Below the pieces are notes generated by a model, which saw nothing but the letters and a program-made list of their open reading frames with translations, did not search any database and had not been told where the DNA came from. Made by a program: the position numbers and the translations under genes. Of a stretch of 9,600 nt of DNA, positions 1-5,662 are shown one piece after another (the stretch's first letter is position 1; each line of letters begins with the position of its first letter). This stretch comes from Candidatus Njordarchaeota archaeon (GTDB lineage Archaea > Asgardarchaeota > Njordarchaeia > Njordarchaeales > Njordarchaeaceae). The stretch covers positions 1 through 9,600 of the forward strand of contig JAHKLF010000043.1 of assembly GCA_029856615.1 (NCBI GenBank), given 5' to 3'.

Positions 1-986
1 ACTGAAATATATGGTGTATTAAATCTAGGATGAAGAACTCTGAAGATTCTAGGCAGTGCCTTATTATTTCCCATCGCAAAGCTAACACGTGCTGCAGCGC
101 ATAAAGTGGCGTTATATGCACTCTTAGTGGATATTATTGCGCTGGAAATGAGCATGTAAATTCCTATAGGTCCTAGTATCTTATAAGCGGTGTATAATAT
201 GATTTCTTCGGAACTGATGTCTGGTGGTACTGCTTGCTGCGTTAATATGAGGAGTTCTATAATTACCACGAGAATATAAACTAATGTGACTAATAAAATA
301 GAGATAATAACGGCTCGAGGAATATTTCTAATAGGATTACGAGTTTCTTGAGAAAGCGTTGCTATTATGTCGAATCCTTCGAATGCTACAAAAACCGTAG
401 CCACGAGGGAAAGTAAAATTAGAGGAGCGGGTACGAATAATGTTTTCCCGAAAGAAATCTTGAGGGAAATGAAACCACTCGTTATGAATATCAGAATTAT
501 GGTTAATTTGAATACGACAAGTAGAAATTCCGTTATACTACTTTCTTTTGTACCTATGAAATTGACGATCCCGAAGAATATAATTAAGATGAGACTGAAA
601 ATGAAGAAGGGAATATTAAGCAAGAATTCTAAGTAGACTCCAAAAACCACAGCATAAAATGCACCCGCTAAAGTATATGCTAAAAAGAACCACCAACCGG
701 CTATGAAACCGAGGAATTCAGGAAAGACTTCATTCACATAACTATACCCACCACCGGCACTGATTATCACCGTAGAAAATTCTGCATAAGTGAGCCCAGA
801 AGCTAATGCTGTAATAGACGCCAGGATAAATACGGCGATAGCTGCGATGCCAGCTTGTCTTGCTATGCTACCGGAGAGAGCGAATATGCCCCCTCCTATC
901 ATTCCGCCAATTCCAAATGCCACGGCCTCCGCTAATCCGATGGTTTTTCGAAATTCTGGTTTATCTGACGCTCTATTATCGAGCAT
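1..986 (-). CDS. APC-family amino acid permease, C-terminus outside the window
   Basis: This is an integral membrane transporter of the amino acid-polyamine-organocation superfamily, probably an amino acid/proton symporter or exchanger; the substrate cannot be read from sequence. Translating the complement from ATG 986-984 gives 328 uninterrupted codons up to the window edge. The family usually has about 430-500 residues, so roughly the last 100 or more lie outside. The first membrane segment carries the unwound substrate-binding motif GIGGMIGGGIF (residues 25-35). A second hallmark is FEGFDIIATLSQETRNPIRN (about 202-221) in the TM6/loop region, and a third is the loop around 300-324 (RVSFAMGNNKALPRIF). 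About eight hydrophobic segments are visible. The frame stays open upstream of ATG 986 to a stop near 1105-1107, but with no ATG, and the APC homology begins right after residue 10, so this start is preferred. It is divergent from the radical SAM gene, with about 200 bp between them. Confidence 0.9.
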   Translation of the reverse strand, partial: MLDNRASDKPEFRKTIGLAEAVAFGIGGMIGGGIFALSGSIARQAGIAAIAVFILASITALASGLTYAEFSTVIISAGGGYSYVNEVFPEFLGFIAGWWFFLAYTLAGAFYAVVFGVYLEFLLNIPFFIFSLILIIFFGIVNFIGTKESSITEFLLVVFKLTIILIFITSGFISLKISFGKTLFVPAPLILLSLVATVFVAFEGFDIIATLSQETRNPIRNIPRAVIISILLVTLVYILVVIIELLILTQQAVPPDISSEEIILYTAYKILGPIGIYMLISSAIISTKSAYNATLCAAARVSFAMGNNKALPRIFRVLHPRFNTPYIS

Positions 987-1188
987 CGGATCGCCTATAT
1001 GGAATATCTGAATGTAATGTGTTAGAAGGTAAATTATGCTCAGTATGTAAAACGAGAATTTGAATTTAACTAAAATTAATAAATTTACTATGTAATAGAT
1101 GATCTACAAACTTAATGAGAATTATACTCTCCTTTAGGACTCTCATGGAGCAATAAGGTTGGGTTTATTATCTTGAAGGTGCTCTAAC
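987..1188. promoter_or_regulatory. divergent intergenic region with imperfect dyad around a TATA-like core
   Basis: This 202-bp AT-rich spacer must hold the promoters of the permease (leftward) and the radical SAM gene (rightward). An imperfect dyad GAGAATTATACTCTC lies at 1117-1131 with a TATA-like centre and could be a promoter or operator. A second AT-rich stretch is at 1073-1090, and TTTATTA lies at 1164-1170, just before the radical SAM ribosome binding site. I cannot tell which of these is the real box A. No convincing small gene is seen here. Confidence 0.35.
1178..1181 (+). promoter_or_regulatory. ribosome binding site (GGTG) for the GTG start at 1189
   Basis: GGTG, within AAGGTG, lies 7 bases before GTG 1189. 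It matches the archaeal anti-Shine-Dalgarno (AGGTGATC type) and supports the non-ATG start. Confidence 0.6.
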
Positions 1189-2283
1189 GTGCTTTATTTC
1201 ATCATAGTCACTAGAGTGTGCAACCTTAGATGTAAATATTGTGGAAACGACCCAGACCCATCAGTAGAGCCTCTAGAGATTAATTATTCATTAGATGACT
1301 TAAAGAGATTTATTGAAAAAGACTCCGATGCTATAATCTGCTTTTATGGAGGAGAGCCGCTATTAAGGGTGAATATCATAAAGTGGATTATAGACAACAT
1401 TAAGGCTAAAAAATTCTGTATTCAAACTAATGGACTATTTTTAGATAGGTTAGAACTTGAATACTTAGAGAAATTCGACACCATTCTTGTCTCAATAGAT
1501 GGGAGAAAGGAAGTTACGGATTATTATAGAGGCACGGGCACATATGATCTAGTAATAAAAAATATCAGAAAAATCAGAAGAAAAGGTTATGATGGCGATA
1601 TTATAGCGAGAATGGCTGTATCTGAAAAAACGGACATATATTCAGACGTTAAACATTTGATTGAATTAAAGAACCCTAACTTTGATCATGTACATTGGCA
1701 ACTAGATGCTCTGTGGGATTTGCCACCAAAGCAGAGATATAAGGATTTCGATTTATGGGTTGATACAATATATAATGCCGGAATAACAAAGCTTGTAAAT
1801 TATTGGTATGAGAAAATGGAGCAAGAAGGAAAAGTATTAGGTATAGTTCCCTTTATAGGAATAATGAAAACGCTGTTAACTGGTGAAAAAGTTTATTTGC
1901 GTTGTGGAGCTGGGATTGATGCATTTACTATAACTACATCTGGCAGAATAATAGCTTGTCCAGTAGCATTAGAGTTTGATGAGTTTTATCTAGGGGACAT
2001 TTGGACTACGGAGCCGTATGAACTACCTTGGAAAATAAAAATAGGGGGGCCTTGCTTGAGATGCGAATATAATTTTATATGTGGAGGGCGTTGCTTATTC
2101 GCTAATAAAACTATGCTGTGGGGCATTGAGGGATTCGAAAAAGTATGTGAGACAGTAAAACACTTAATTAATGAGCTTATCAGAATAAAACCTAGAGTTC
2201 AAGATCTTATTGATAAAGGAATAATCTCTATCGATGATTTTAATTATCCTCCCTATAATAATAGTACTGAAATTATCCCGTGA
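1189..2283 (+). CDS. radical SAM/SPASM protein, putative peptide-modifying enzyme (AF1577-like)
   Basis: This 364-residue soluble enzyme begins almost at once with the radical SAM cluster motif CNLRCKYC (Cys11, Cys15, Cys18), which binds the 4Fe-4S cluster that cleaves S-adenosylmethionine. The SAM-binding GGEP follows at 54-57, then the TIM-barrel half. The C-terminal part is a SPASM domain: Cys239, Cys257, the signature C-x2-C-x5-C-x3-C at 289/292/298/302, and a last Cys320, enough for two auxiliary 4Fe-4S clusters. The layout and short N-terminus (MLYFIIVTRVCNLRC) resemble the archaeal AF1577-like group, which is annotated as putative peptide- or protein-modifying; that assignment is from memory of the family. 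SPASM enzymes also include anaerobic sulfatase maturases and heme-related enzymes, so the substrate is unknown. It starts with GTG behind a GGTG ribosome binding site. No precursor peptide gene is visible nearby. A hairpin overlaps its stop codon. Confidence 0.88.
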   Translation: MLYFIIVTRVCNLRCKYCGNDPDPSVEPLEINYSLDDLKRFIEKDSDAIICFYGGEPLLRVNIIKWIIDNIKAKKFCIQTNGLFLDRLELEYLEKFDTILVSIDGRKEVTDYYRGTGTYDLVIKNIRKIRRKGYDGDIIARMAVSEKTDIYSDVKHLIELKNPNFDHVHWQLDALWDLPPKQRYKDFDLWVDTIYNAGITKLVNYWYEKMEQEGKVLGIVPFIGIMKTLLTGEKVYLRCGAGIDAFTITTSGRIIACPVALEFDEFYLGDIWTTEPYELPWKIKIGGPCLRCEYNFICGGRCLFANKTMLWGIEGFEKVCETVKHLINELIRIKPRVQDLIDKGIISIDDFNYPPYNNSTEIIP

Positions 2284-2309
2284 ATTCTCAGTATTAGAAT
2301 TCCCGATAA
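2273..2309 (+). terminator. stem-loop overlapping the radical SAM stop codon
   Basis: GAATTCT (2282-2288) and AGAATTC (2296-2302) form a perfect 7-bp stem with a 7-base loop. An outer TTATC/GATAA helix (2273-2277 with 2305-2309) extends it past a small internal loop. The stem begins inside the TGA stop. No U-run follows directly (the nearest T5 is at 2325-2329), so it may be a 3' end-forming or protective structure and not a classic intrinsic terminator. Confidence 0.4.
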
Positions 2310-2336
2310 AAGAAATTAATGACATTTTTCATAGGA

Positions 2337-2345
2337 ATATTTATT
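2337..2345 (+). promoter_or_regulatory. candidate box A (TATA) for the flavoprotein gene
   Basis: ATATTTATT lies in the 114-bp spacer after the radical SAM gene, about 65 bases before the start at 2404. Archaeal initiation about 25 bases downstream would give a leader of roughly 40 bases, which fits the presence of a ribosome binding site. This suggests the flavoprotein can be transcribed on its own. Confidence 0.4.
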
Positions 2346-2392
2346 GTCAAAATTTTCTGTGTATTCCAAGCATGAAATAATTAGAAATTATC

Positions 2393-2397
2393 GGTGA
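2393..2397 (+). promoter_or_regulatory. ribosome binding site GGTGA that selects ATG 2404
   Basis: GGTGA touches ATG 2398, which is too close for normal initiation, but is 6 bases from the in-frame ATG 2404. The second ATG is therefore the likelier start. It also puts the active-site cysteine at residue 43, the number known for Staphylococcus aureus CoA-disulfide reductase. Confidence 0.6.
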
Positions 2398-2403
2398 ATG
2401 AAA

Positions 2404-3735
2404 ATGGTAGATATTCTCGTTATAGGCGGTGGAGCTGCTGGAATGTCTGCGGCTTCAAAAGCTAAAAGAATGAAGCCCGATCTGAGTATTCTAGTAGTTG
2501 AAGCTAGTAATTATGTATCATATGCGCCTTGTGGGATTCCCTATTACGTATCTGGTATAGTAGATGATCATATGAAGCTTATTCATTATCCGGTGGAATT
2601 CTTTATTAAAAAAAGAGGAATTAATGTTATGGTGAATACCCACGTCATAGAGGTAAATCTAGATGATAGAGTAGCTATCTTAAAGTCATCAGAAAAAGAG
2701 CGCGAAGTAGAGTTCGAGAAACTCGTAATAGCTACGGGAGCTAAACCTATAATGCCTCCAATAGAAGGAATTGATCTTCAAGGAATATATACATTGCATC
2801 ATATTGAAGATGGCATTAAGCTGAAAAAGGCAGCTAAAGAATCTGAAAAAATAGGGATCGTTGGAGGGGGTTATATCGGTCTCGAAATGGCAGAGGCTTT
2901 TATTCAGCTAGGTAAAAGAGTCATGGTATTCGAGATGCTGCCTCACGTACTTCCAAACATAGATGAGGACATGGCTAAAATCGTTGAAAAAACGCTGGTG
3001 AGCCATGGTGTTGACCTTAAGCTTGACGAAAAAGTAGTTGCCTTTGAAGGAGAAGATAGAGTTAAAAAAGTAATAACAGAAAAGGGTGAATACGAAGTTG
3101 ATTTAGTTCTCATGGCTGTTGGAGTGAAACCTAATGCGGATTTATTTAAAAATTCTCGATTAGAATTCGGTGTAAGAGGCGCGATTAGGGTAAATGAAAA
3201 AATGGGGACAAATCTAGAAAATGTATATGCGGCGGGGGACGTAGCGGAAACAAAGCATCTTGTCACAGGGAAACCTACATGGATACCGTTAGCGCAAACA
3301 GCTAACAAGATGGGCAGAGTTGCGGGTGCTAATATTGCTGGGGGAGATATGCGTTTTCCGGGAGTAGTCGGTACTGCTTTTACGAAAATATTCGAACTGC
3401 ATATTGCTAGAACGGGACTTACAACTGAGGAAGCTAGGAAAGAAGGATTTGATGTTACAAGCGTGAATATCGAAGCTCGAACTAAAGCGTGTTTCTACCC
3501 GAGTGCTAAGCTCATTTATGTCAAGTTAATCTACGATAAGGAGACTAGAAAATTACTTGGTGGTCAAATAATAAGTGAGGAGGACGCTACTGGTAGGATT
3601 AATGTTATGGCAGCAGCTCTTTATGCAGGTTTAAGCGTTGATGAAATTTTCTATTTAGATCTAGGTTACGCTCCGCCGTTCGCACCAGTTTGGGATCCGT
3701 TGGTAATTGCATCAAGTATTGCATCTAGAAAATAG
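2404..3735 (+). CDS. CoA-disulfide reductase / NAD(P)H oxidase-type FAD flavoprotein
   Basis: This cytoplasmic flavoprotein of the pyridine nucleotide-disulfide oxidoreductase family has 443 residues from ATG 2404. It probably reduces CoA disulfide, and possibly polysulfide or O2, with NAD(P)H. The FAD Rossmann motif GGGAAG is at 8-13. The single redox cysteine, Cys43, sits in YAPCGIPYYVSG, the one-cysteine arrangement typical of CoA-disulfide reductases and NADH oxidases and unlike the CxxxxC of glutathione reductase. ATGAKP is at 110-115, the NAD(P)H Rossmann motif GGGYIG at 154-159, the second FAD motif YAAGD at 275-279, and the dimerisation domain ends with YAPPFAPVWDP near 422-432, whose tyrosine resembles the conserved partner-subunit Tyr of the CoA-disulfide reductases. 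It is full length. Homologues in Pyrococcus and other hyperthermophiles were first called NADH oxidases, so the physiological substrate is not certain. It lies 120 bp after the radical SAM gene on the same strand. Confidence 0.9.
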   Translation: MVDILVIGGGAAGMSAASKAKRMKPDLSILVVEASNYVSYAPCGIPYYVSGIVDDHMKLIHYPVEFFIKKRGINVMVNTHVIEVNLDDRVAILKSSEKEREVEFEKLVIATGAKPIMPPIEGIDLQGIYTLHHIEDGIKLKKAAKESEKIGIVGGGYIGLEMAEAFIQLGKRVMVFEMLPHVLPNIDEDMAKIVEKTLVSHGVDLKLDEKVVAFEGEDRVKKVITEKGEYEVDLVLMAVGVKPNADLFKNSRLEFGVRGAIRVNEKMGTNLENVYAAGDVAETKHLVTGKPTWIPLAQTANKMGRVAGANIAGGDMRFPGVVGTAFTKIFELHIARTGLTTEEARKEGFDVTSVNIEARTKACFYPSAKLIYVKLIYDKETRKLLGGQIISEEDATGRINVMAAALYAGLSVDEIFYLDLGYAPPFAPVWDPLVIASSIASRK

Positions 3736-3794
3736 AAATTAAGGTAAAATAAAAGGAGAGAGGGAGTATATTGCGATTCCCTGTTTTCTAAAAT

Positions 3795-4250
3795 TTATTC
3801 CCCATAGAGCATTACTGCTGGCATTATTACGTCTACTCTCTCCCAGTTTTCAGGGTCTCTGAGAAGGGCTGTTAAGGTTCCTAATAAAACATTTTCATCT
3901 TCCTTAATTGCTTGAGCAAATGACGAAGGCCATAATCCAATGATGACGGTGTCTTCTTCGGTTATCAGTAATAGTAAACCAAATTTAAGTTTATTTTTGT
4001 CGAGAGCTAACAAGGCAACTATAGGTTTATCAGAGAAATTCTCTTTTTCGGGCGAGGTTATATTTTTTAGAGTGAGTTCTGAATAATAATTTTCATTAAC
4101 ATTGATCATTCCTAATAGTTCATTAAATACCGTTGTTTTGAATCCTAGATAATTGCCCAATACATCCTTTGCATCGACAAACTCGATTTCAAAATTTTCA
4201 GCAACCCCAGGGGTTGGTCCTTCAAAAACAATGTTCCATTTTCTAGTCAA
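3795..4250 (-). CDS. acidic hypothetical protein, 151 residues
   Basis: I do not recognise this family. It is an acidic soluble protein, with about 24 Asp/Glu against about 13 Lys/Arg. It has no signal peptide or membrane segment; the most hydrophobic stretches (KFGLLLLITEE and TVIIGLWPSS) look like core strands. The pattern of alternating strands followed by a helix (SFAQAIKEDENVLLGTLTALL) suggests a compact alpha/beta domain. The start is TTG 4250-4248, backed by a GGTG ribosome binding site 6 bases upstream; the ATG just downstream (A of AAATGG) is out of frame. It is convergent with the flavoprotein across 59 bp. It is separated by 252 bp from the phosphoribosyltransferase upstream on the same strand, so it probably has its own promoter (TTATAAAA at 4290-4297). 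That promoter overlaps a long inverted repeat. Confidence 0.7.
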   Translation of the reverse strand: MTRKWNIVFEGPTPGVAENFEIEFVDAKDVLGNYLGFKTTVFNELLGMINVNENYYSELTLKNITSPEKENFSDKPIVALLALDKNKLKFGLLLLITEEDTVIIGLWPSSFAQAIKEDENVLLGTLTALLRDPENWERVDVIMPAVMLYGE

Positions 4251-4256
4251 AATTCA

Positions 4257-4260
4257 CACC
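4257..4260 (-). promoter_or_regulatory. ribosome binding site (GGTG) for the TTG start at 4250
   Basis: On the minus strand GTGGTGTGAATT precedes TTG 4250. GGTG is spaced 6 bases from it, the same spacing as at the other GGTG-led genes in the window, and this supports the unusual TTG start. Confidence 0.55.
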
Positions 4261-4273
4261 ACTTTGTTATTCA

Positions 4274-4342
4274 GCGAGAACTCAGCGGTTTTTATAACAT
4301 CTTGGTAACATTGGCATTATTTAAGAACCGCCGAGTTCTCGC
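4274..4342. repeat. long inverted repeat in front of the 151-residue gene
   Basis: The left arm 4274-4290 (GCGAGAACTCAGCGGTT) is the reverse complement of 4326-4342 (AACCGCCGAGTTCTCGC), with one mismatch at 4284/4332. Pairing continues inward to 4294/4322 with one further mismatch, giving 19 of 21 positions. The mismatch at 4284/4332 becomes a G-U wobble if the minus strand is transcribed, so a minus-strand RNA would have an unbroken 17-bp stem. The GC-rich arms stand out from the AT-rich spacer. Possible readings are paired operator sites around the promoter, a structured RNA, or the inverted ends of a very small mobile remnant. No target-site duplication is evident. Confidence 0.75.
4290..4297 (-). 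promoter_or_regulatory. candidate box A TTATAAAA for the 151-residue gene
   Basis: On the minus strand TTATAAAA is a near-consensus archaeal TATA box. Initiation about 25 bases downstream would fall near 4267, giving a short leader of about 16 bases before TTG 4250. The box lies on the inner edge of the left arm of the inverted repeat at 4274-4342. Confidence 0.5.
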
Positions 4343-4362
4343 ATCCAAAGTCTGCTCTAATA

Positions 4363-4470
4363 CTATTTAAATCTATTTATTTGGATGAGGCGAATAAAGT
4401 CTTCATCTCTATATAAGGAAAACCAATAAGATGCTTCAAATATCATGAGCGCACTTATCGTCGTTTTCAC
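4363..4470 (-). CDS. possible 35-codon small ORF or gene remnant
   Basis: In the spacer after the phosphoribosyltransferase, GTG 4470-4468 opens a 35-codon minus-strand frame ending in TAG 4363-4365. An internal ATG lies at 4446-4444. The composition is protein-like (mixed charged and aromatic residues, for example SYWFSLYRDEDFIRLIQ), but there is no ribosome binding site and the frame is short enough to be chance. I list it only because it fills an otherwise unexplained spacer. It could also be the tail of a decayed gene. Confidence 0.15.
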   Translation of the reverse strand: MKTTISALMIFEASYWFSLYRDEDFIRLIQINRFK

Positions 4471-4502
4471 GTAGTTAAAGAATGAGTCACTAAAATTTTT
4501 GT

Positions 4503-5207
4503 TTATTTGTGCAGAAAGCCGTATTTTTGTAAGTATTCTAATACATCCTTATCAGTTAAGTCATACCATTTTTTATAAGCATCTGCTACTGCGAAATAAG
4601 GTATCTCGCTTCTAATATTCAAACAGTAAATTACATCAACGTGGTTCTTGAGACGTTCAAGAGCTCCTCTAGAAGCTGTGGGAGTAGCAATAAAAATCTT
4701 GCTAGGATTTTTTCTCCCTACATATTTTATGGCAGCCATCATTGTTAGACCTGTCGCTAATCCATCATCTACCAGAATAACATTTTTTCTATGCACCTCA
4801 ATTTCGCCTTTATCTTGTCTGAAGATTTTCTCTCTACGCTTGATTTCTGATAAAACTTCAGCGATTAATTCTTTTAGCGTATTTTTATCGATGCCTAGAT
4901 AATCTAATATATTCTCCTCGATAATTACATCTCCCGCAAGAGTAACAGCTCCAAATCCGGCTTCTCTATCCCATGGGATCGGAATTTTTCTGACGATCAC
5001 AAGATCCATGGGTACTCGAAGGATATTAGCGATTATACATCCAACGGGAACACCTCCACGAGGAATGGCTAAAACGATAGAATTTTCTTTTTCCTCTTTT
5101 TTAAGATTCCTTGATAAGAATTCTGCTAGAAGTTTACCCGCGTGTTCTCTGTCCTCAAATACATAGAATCTCTCCCTGTAAGTAGGTTCGTCGATTACTT
5201 TGCCCAA
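4503..5207 (-). CDS. predicted phosphoribosyltransferase (COG1926-like)
   Basis: This 234-residue cytoplasmic protein has the type I phosphoribosyltransferase fold. The PRPP-binding loop is clear: VILVDDGLATGLT at 143-155. Before it are the IPRGGVPVG loop (48-56), the RKIPIPWDREAGFGAV segment (73-88) and the N-terminal FEDREHAGKLLA (17-28). All of these are typical of the COG1926 group of predicted phosphoribosyltransferases, whose base substrate is not established. The C-terminal part (FAVADAYKKWYDLTD, 205-219) also fits that group. The start is TTG 5207-5205, directly behind a perfect GAGGTGAT ribosome binding site. It is the last gene of a three-gene minus-strand run, 48 bp after the MazG-like gene, which suggests a role in nucleotide salvage or turnover. 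It has normal length and no broken motif. Confidence 0.88.
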   Translation of the reverse strand: MGKVIDEPTYRERFYVFEDREHAGKLLAEFLSRNLKKEEKENSIVLAIPRGGVPVGCIIANILRVPMDLVIVRKIPIPWDREAGFGAVTLAGDVIIEENILDYLGIDKNTLKELIAEVLSEIKRREKIFRQDKGEIEVHRKNVILVDDGLATGLTMMAAIKYVGRKNPSKIFIATPTASRGALERLKNHVDVIYCLNIRSEIPYFAVADAYKKWYDLTDKDVLEYLQKYGFLHK

Positions 5208-5210
5208 TCA

Positions 5211-5218
5211 ATCACCTC
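5211..5218 (-). promoter_or_regulatory. consensus ribosome binding site GAGGTGAT for the TTG start at 5207
   Basis: The minus strand reads GAGGTGAT, a full match to the archaeal anti-Shine-Dalgarno, 3 bases before TTG 5207. It fixes the non-ATG start of the phosphoribosyltransferase. Confidence 0.7.
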
Positions 5219-5255
5219 TCTCTTCAGCTGCAGAGTCCTTTAACCAACTAGAATT

Positions 5256-5633
5256 CTAAGTTAGTGTCCGCTTATTTATAAGATCTCTAAATTTTCCTCC
5301 ATAAACGAGATCCGCGGGATATTTCTTCTCGTTTTTTCTAATTTTGATCTCTACTGCTTTACCTAGATCAATGGCTAATATATCGGCTAGAGAGAGGATG
5401 TATATCATAACATCGGCTATTTCGTCAATTATTTTGCTTTTAAATTCATTATTATTTAGTAATGTTTTGATTTCATCTACAGTTCTCCATTGAAATAACT
5501 CTAAAAGCTCAGCGGCTTCAATGATAATTGATATTGCTAAATCCTTTGGGTTATGATAAATTTTCCAGCCTCTCTCATCACGGAATTTTGAAACCATTTT
5601 CTTAAGGTATTCTAACGAATCAGTGCGTTTCAT
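5256..5633 (-). CDS. MazG-like nucleoside triphosphate pyrophosphohydrolase
   Basis: This 125-residue all-alpha protein of the MazG/RS21-C6 (DCTPP1-like) superfamily hydrolyses (deoxy)nucleoside triphosphates to monophosphates plus pyrophosphate, usually as a house-cleaning or pool-balancing enzyme. The magnesium-binding residues are visible: Glu39, Glu42 and Glu45 in EAAELLELFQW, and Glu71 and Asp74 in DEIADVMIYIL. The KNEKKYP segment (100-106) is typical of the family. The N-terminal GWKIYHNPKDLAISIIIEA resembles RS21-C6-type members and suggests a dCTP or modified-dNTP preference, which is inference. ATG 5633 has GGGAG-like purines about 7 bases upstream. It lies 29 bp after the thymidylate kinase and 48 bp before the phosphoribosyltransferase, so the three are probably cotranscribed. 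Confidence 0.88.
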   Translation of the reverse strand: MKRTDSLEYLKKMVSKFRDERGWKIYHNPKDLAISIIIEAAELLELFQWRTVDEIKTLLNNNEFKSKIIDEIADVMIYILSLADILAIDLGKAVEIKIRKNEKKYPADLVYGGKFRDLINKRTLT

Positions 5634-5662
5634 ATCATATCTCTCCCTAAGATTCGTATTTA

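Noticed and set aside
367..1063. Several plus-strand ORFs of 67-89 codons over the permease gene.
   Set aside because: They are shadows of the minus-strand permease, which has clear APC motifs through the whole stretch.
1114..1146. ATGAGA/TCTCAT pairing as a hairpin between the divergent genes.
   Set aside because: It is only 6 bp with a loop of about 21 bases and no supporting context.
2319..2375. An 18-codon hydrophobic ORF between the radical SAM and flavoprotein genes, considered as a precursor peptide.
   Set aside because: It has no ribosome binding site, only one cysteine and no core-peptide features, and it overlaps the probable box A of the flavoprotein gene.
4274..4342. The inverted repeat as a miniature insertion element or tRNA-like gene.
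   Set aside because: No target-site duplication flanks it, there is no cloverleaf or CCA-type end, and the overlap with a good TATA box fits a regulatory site better.
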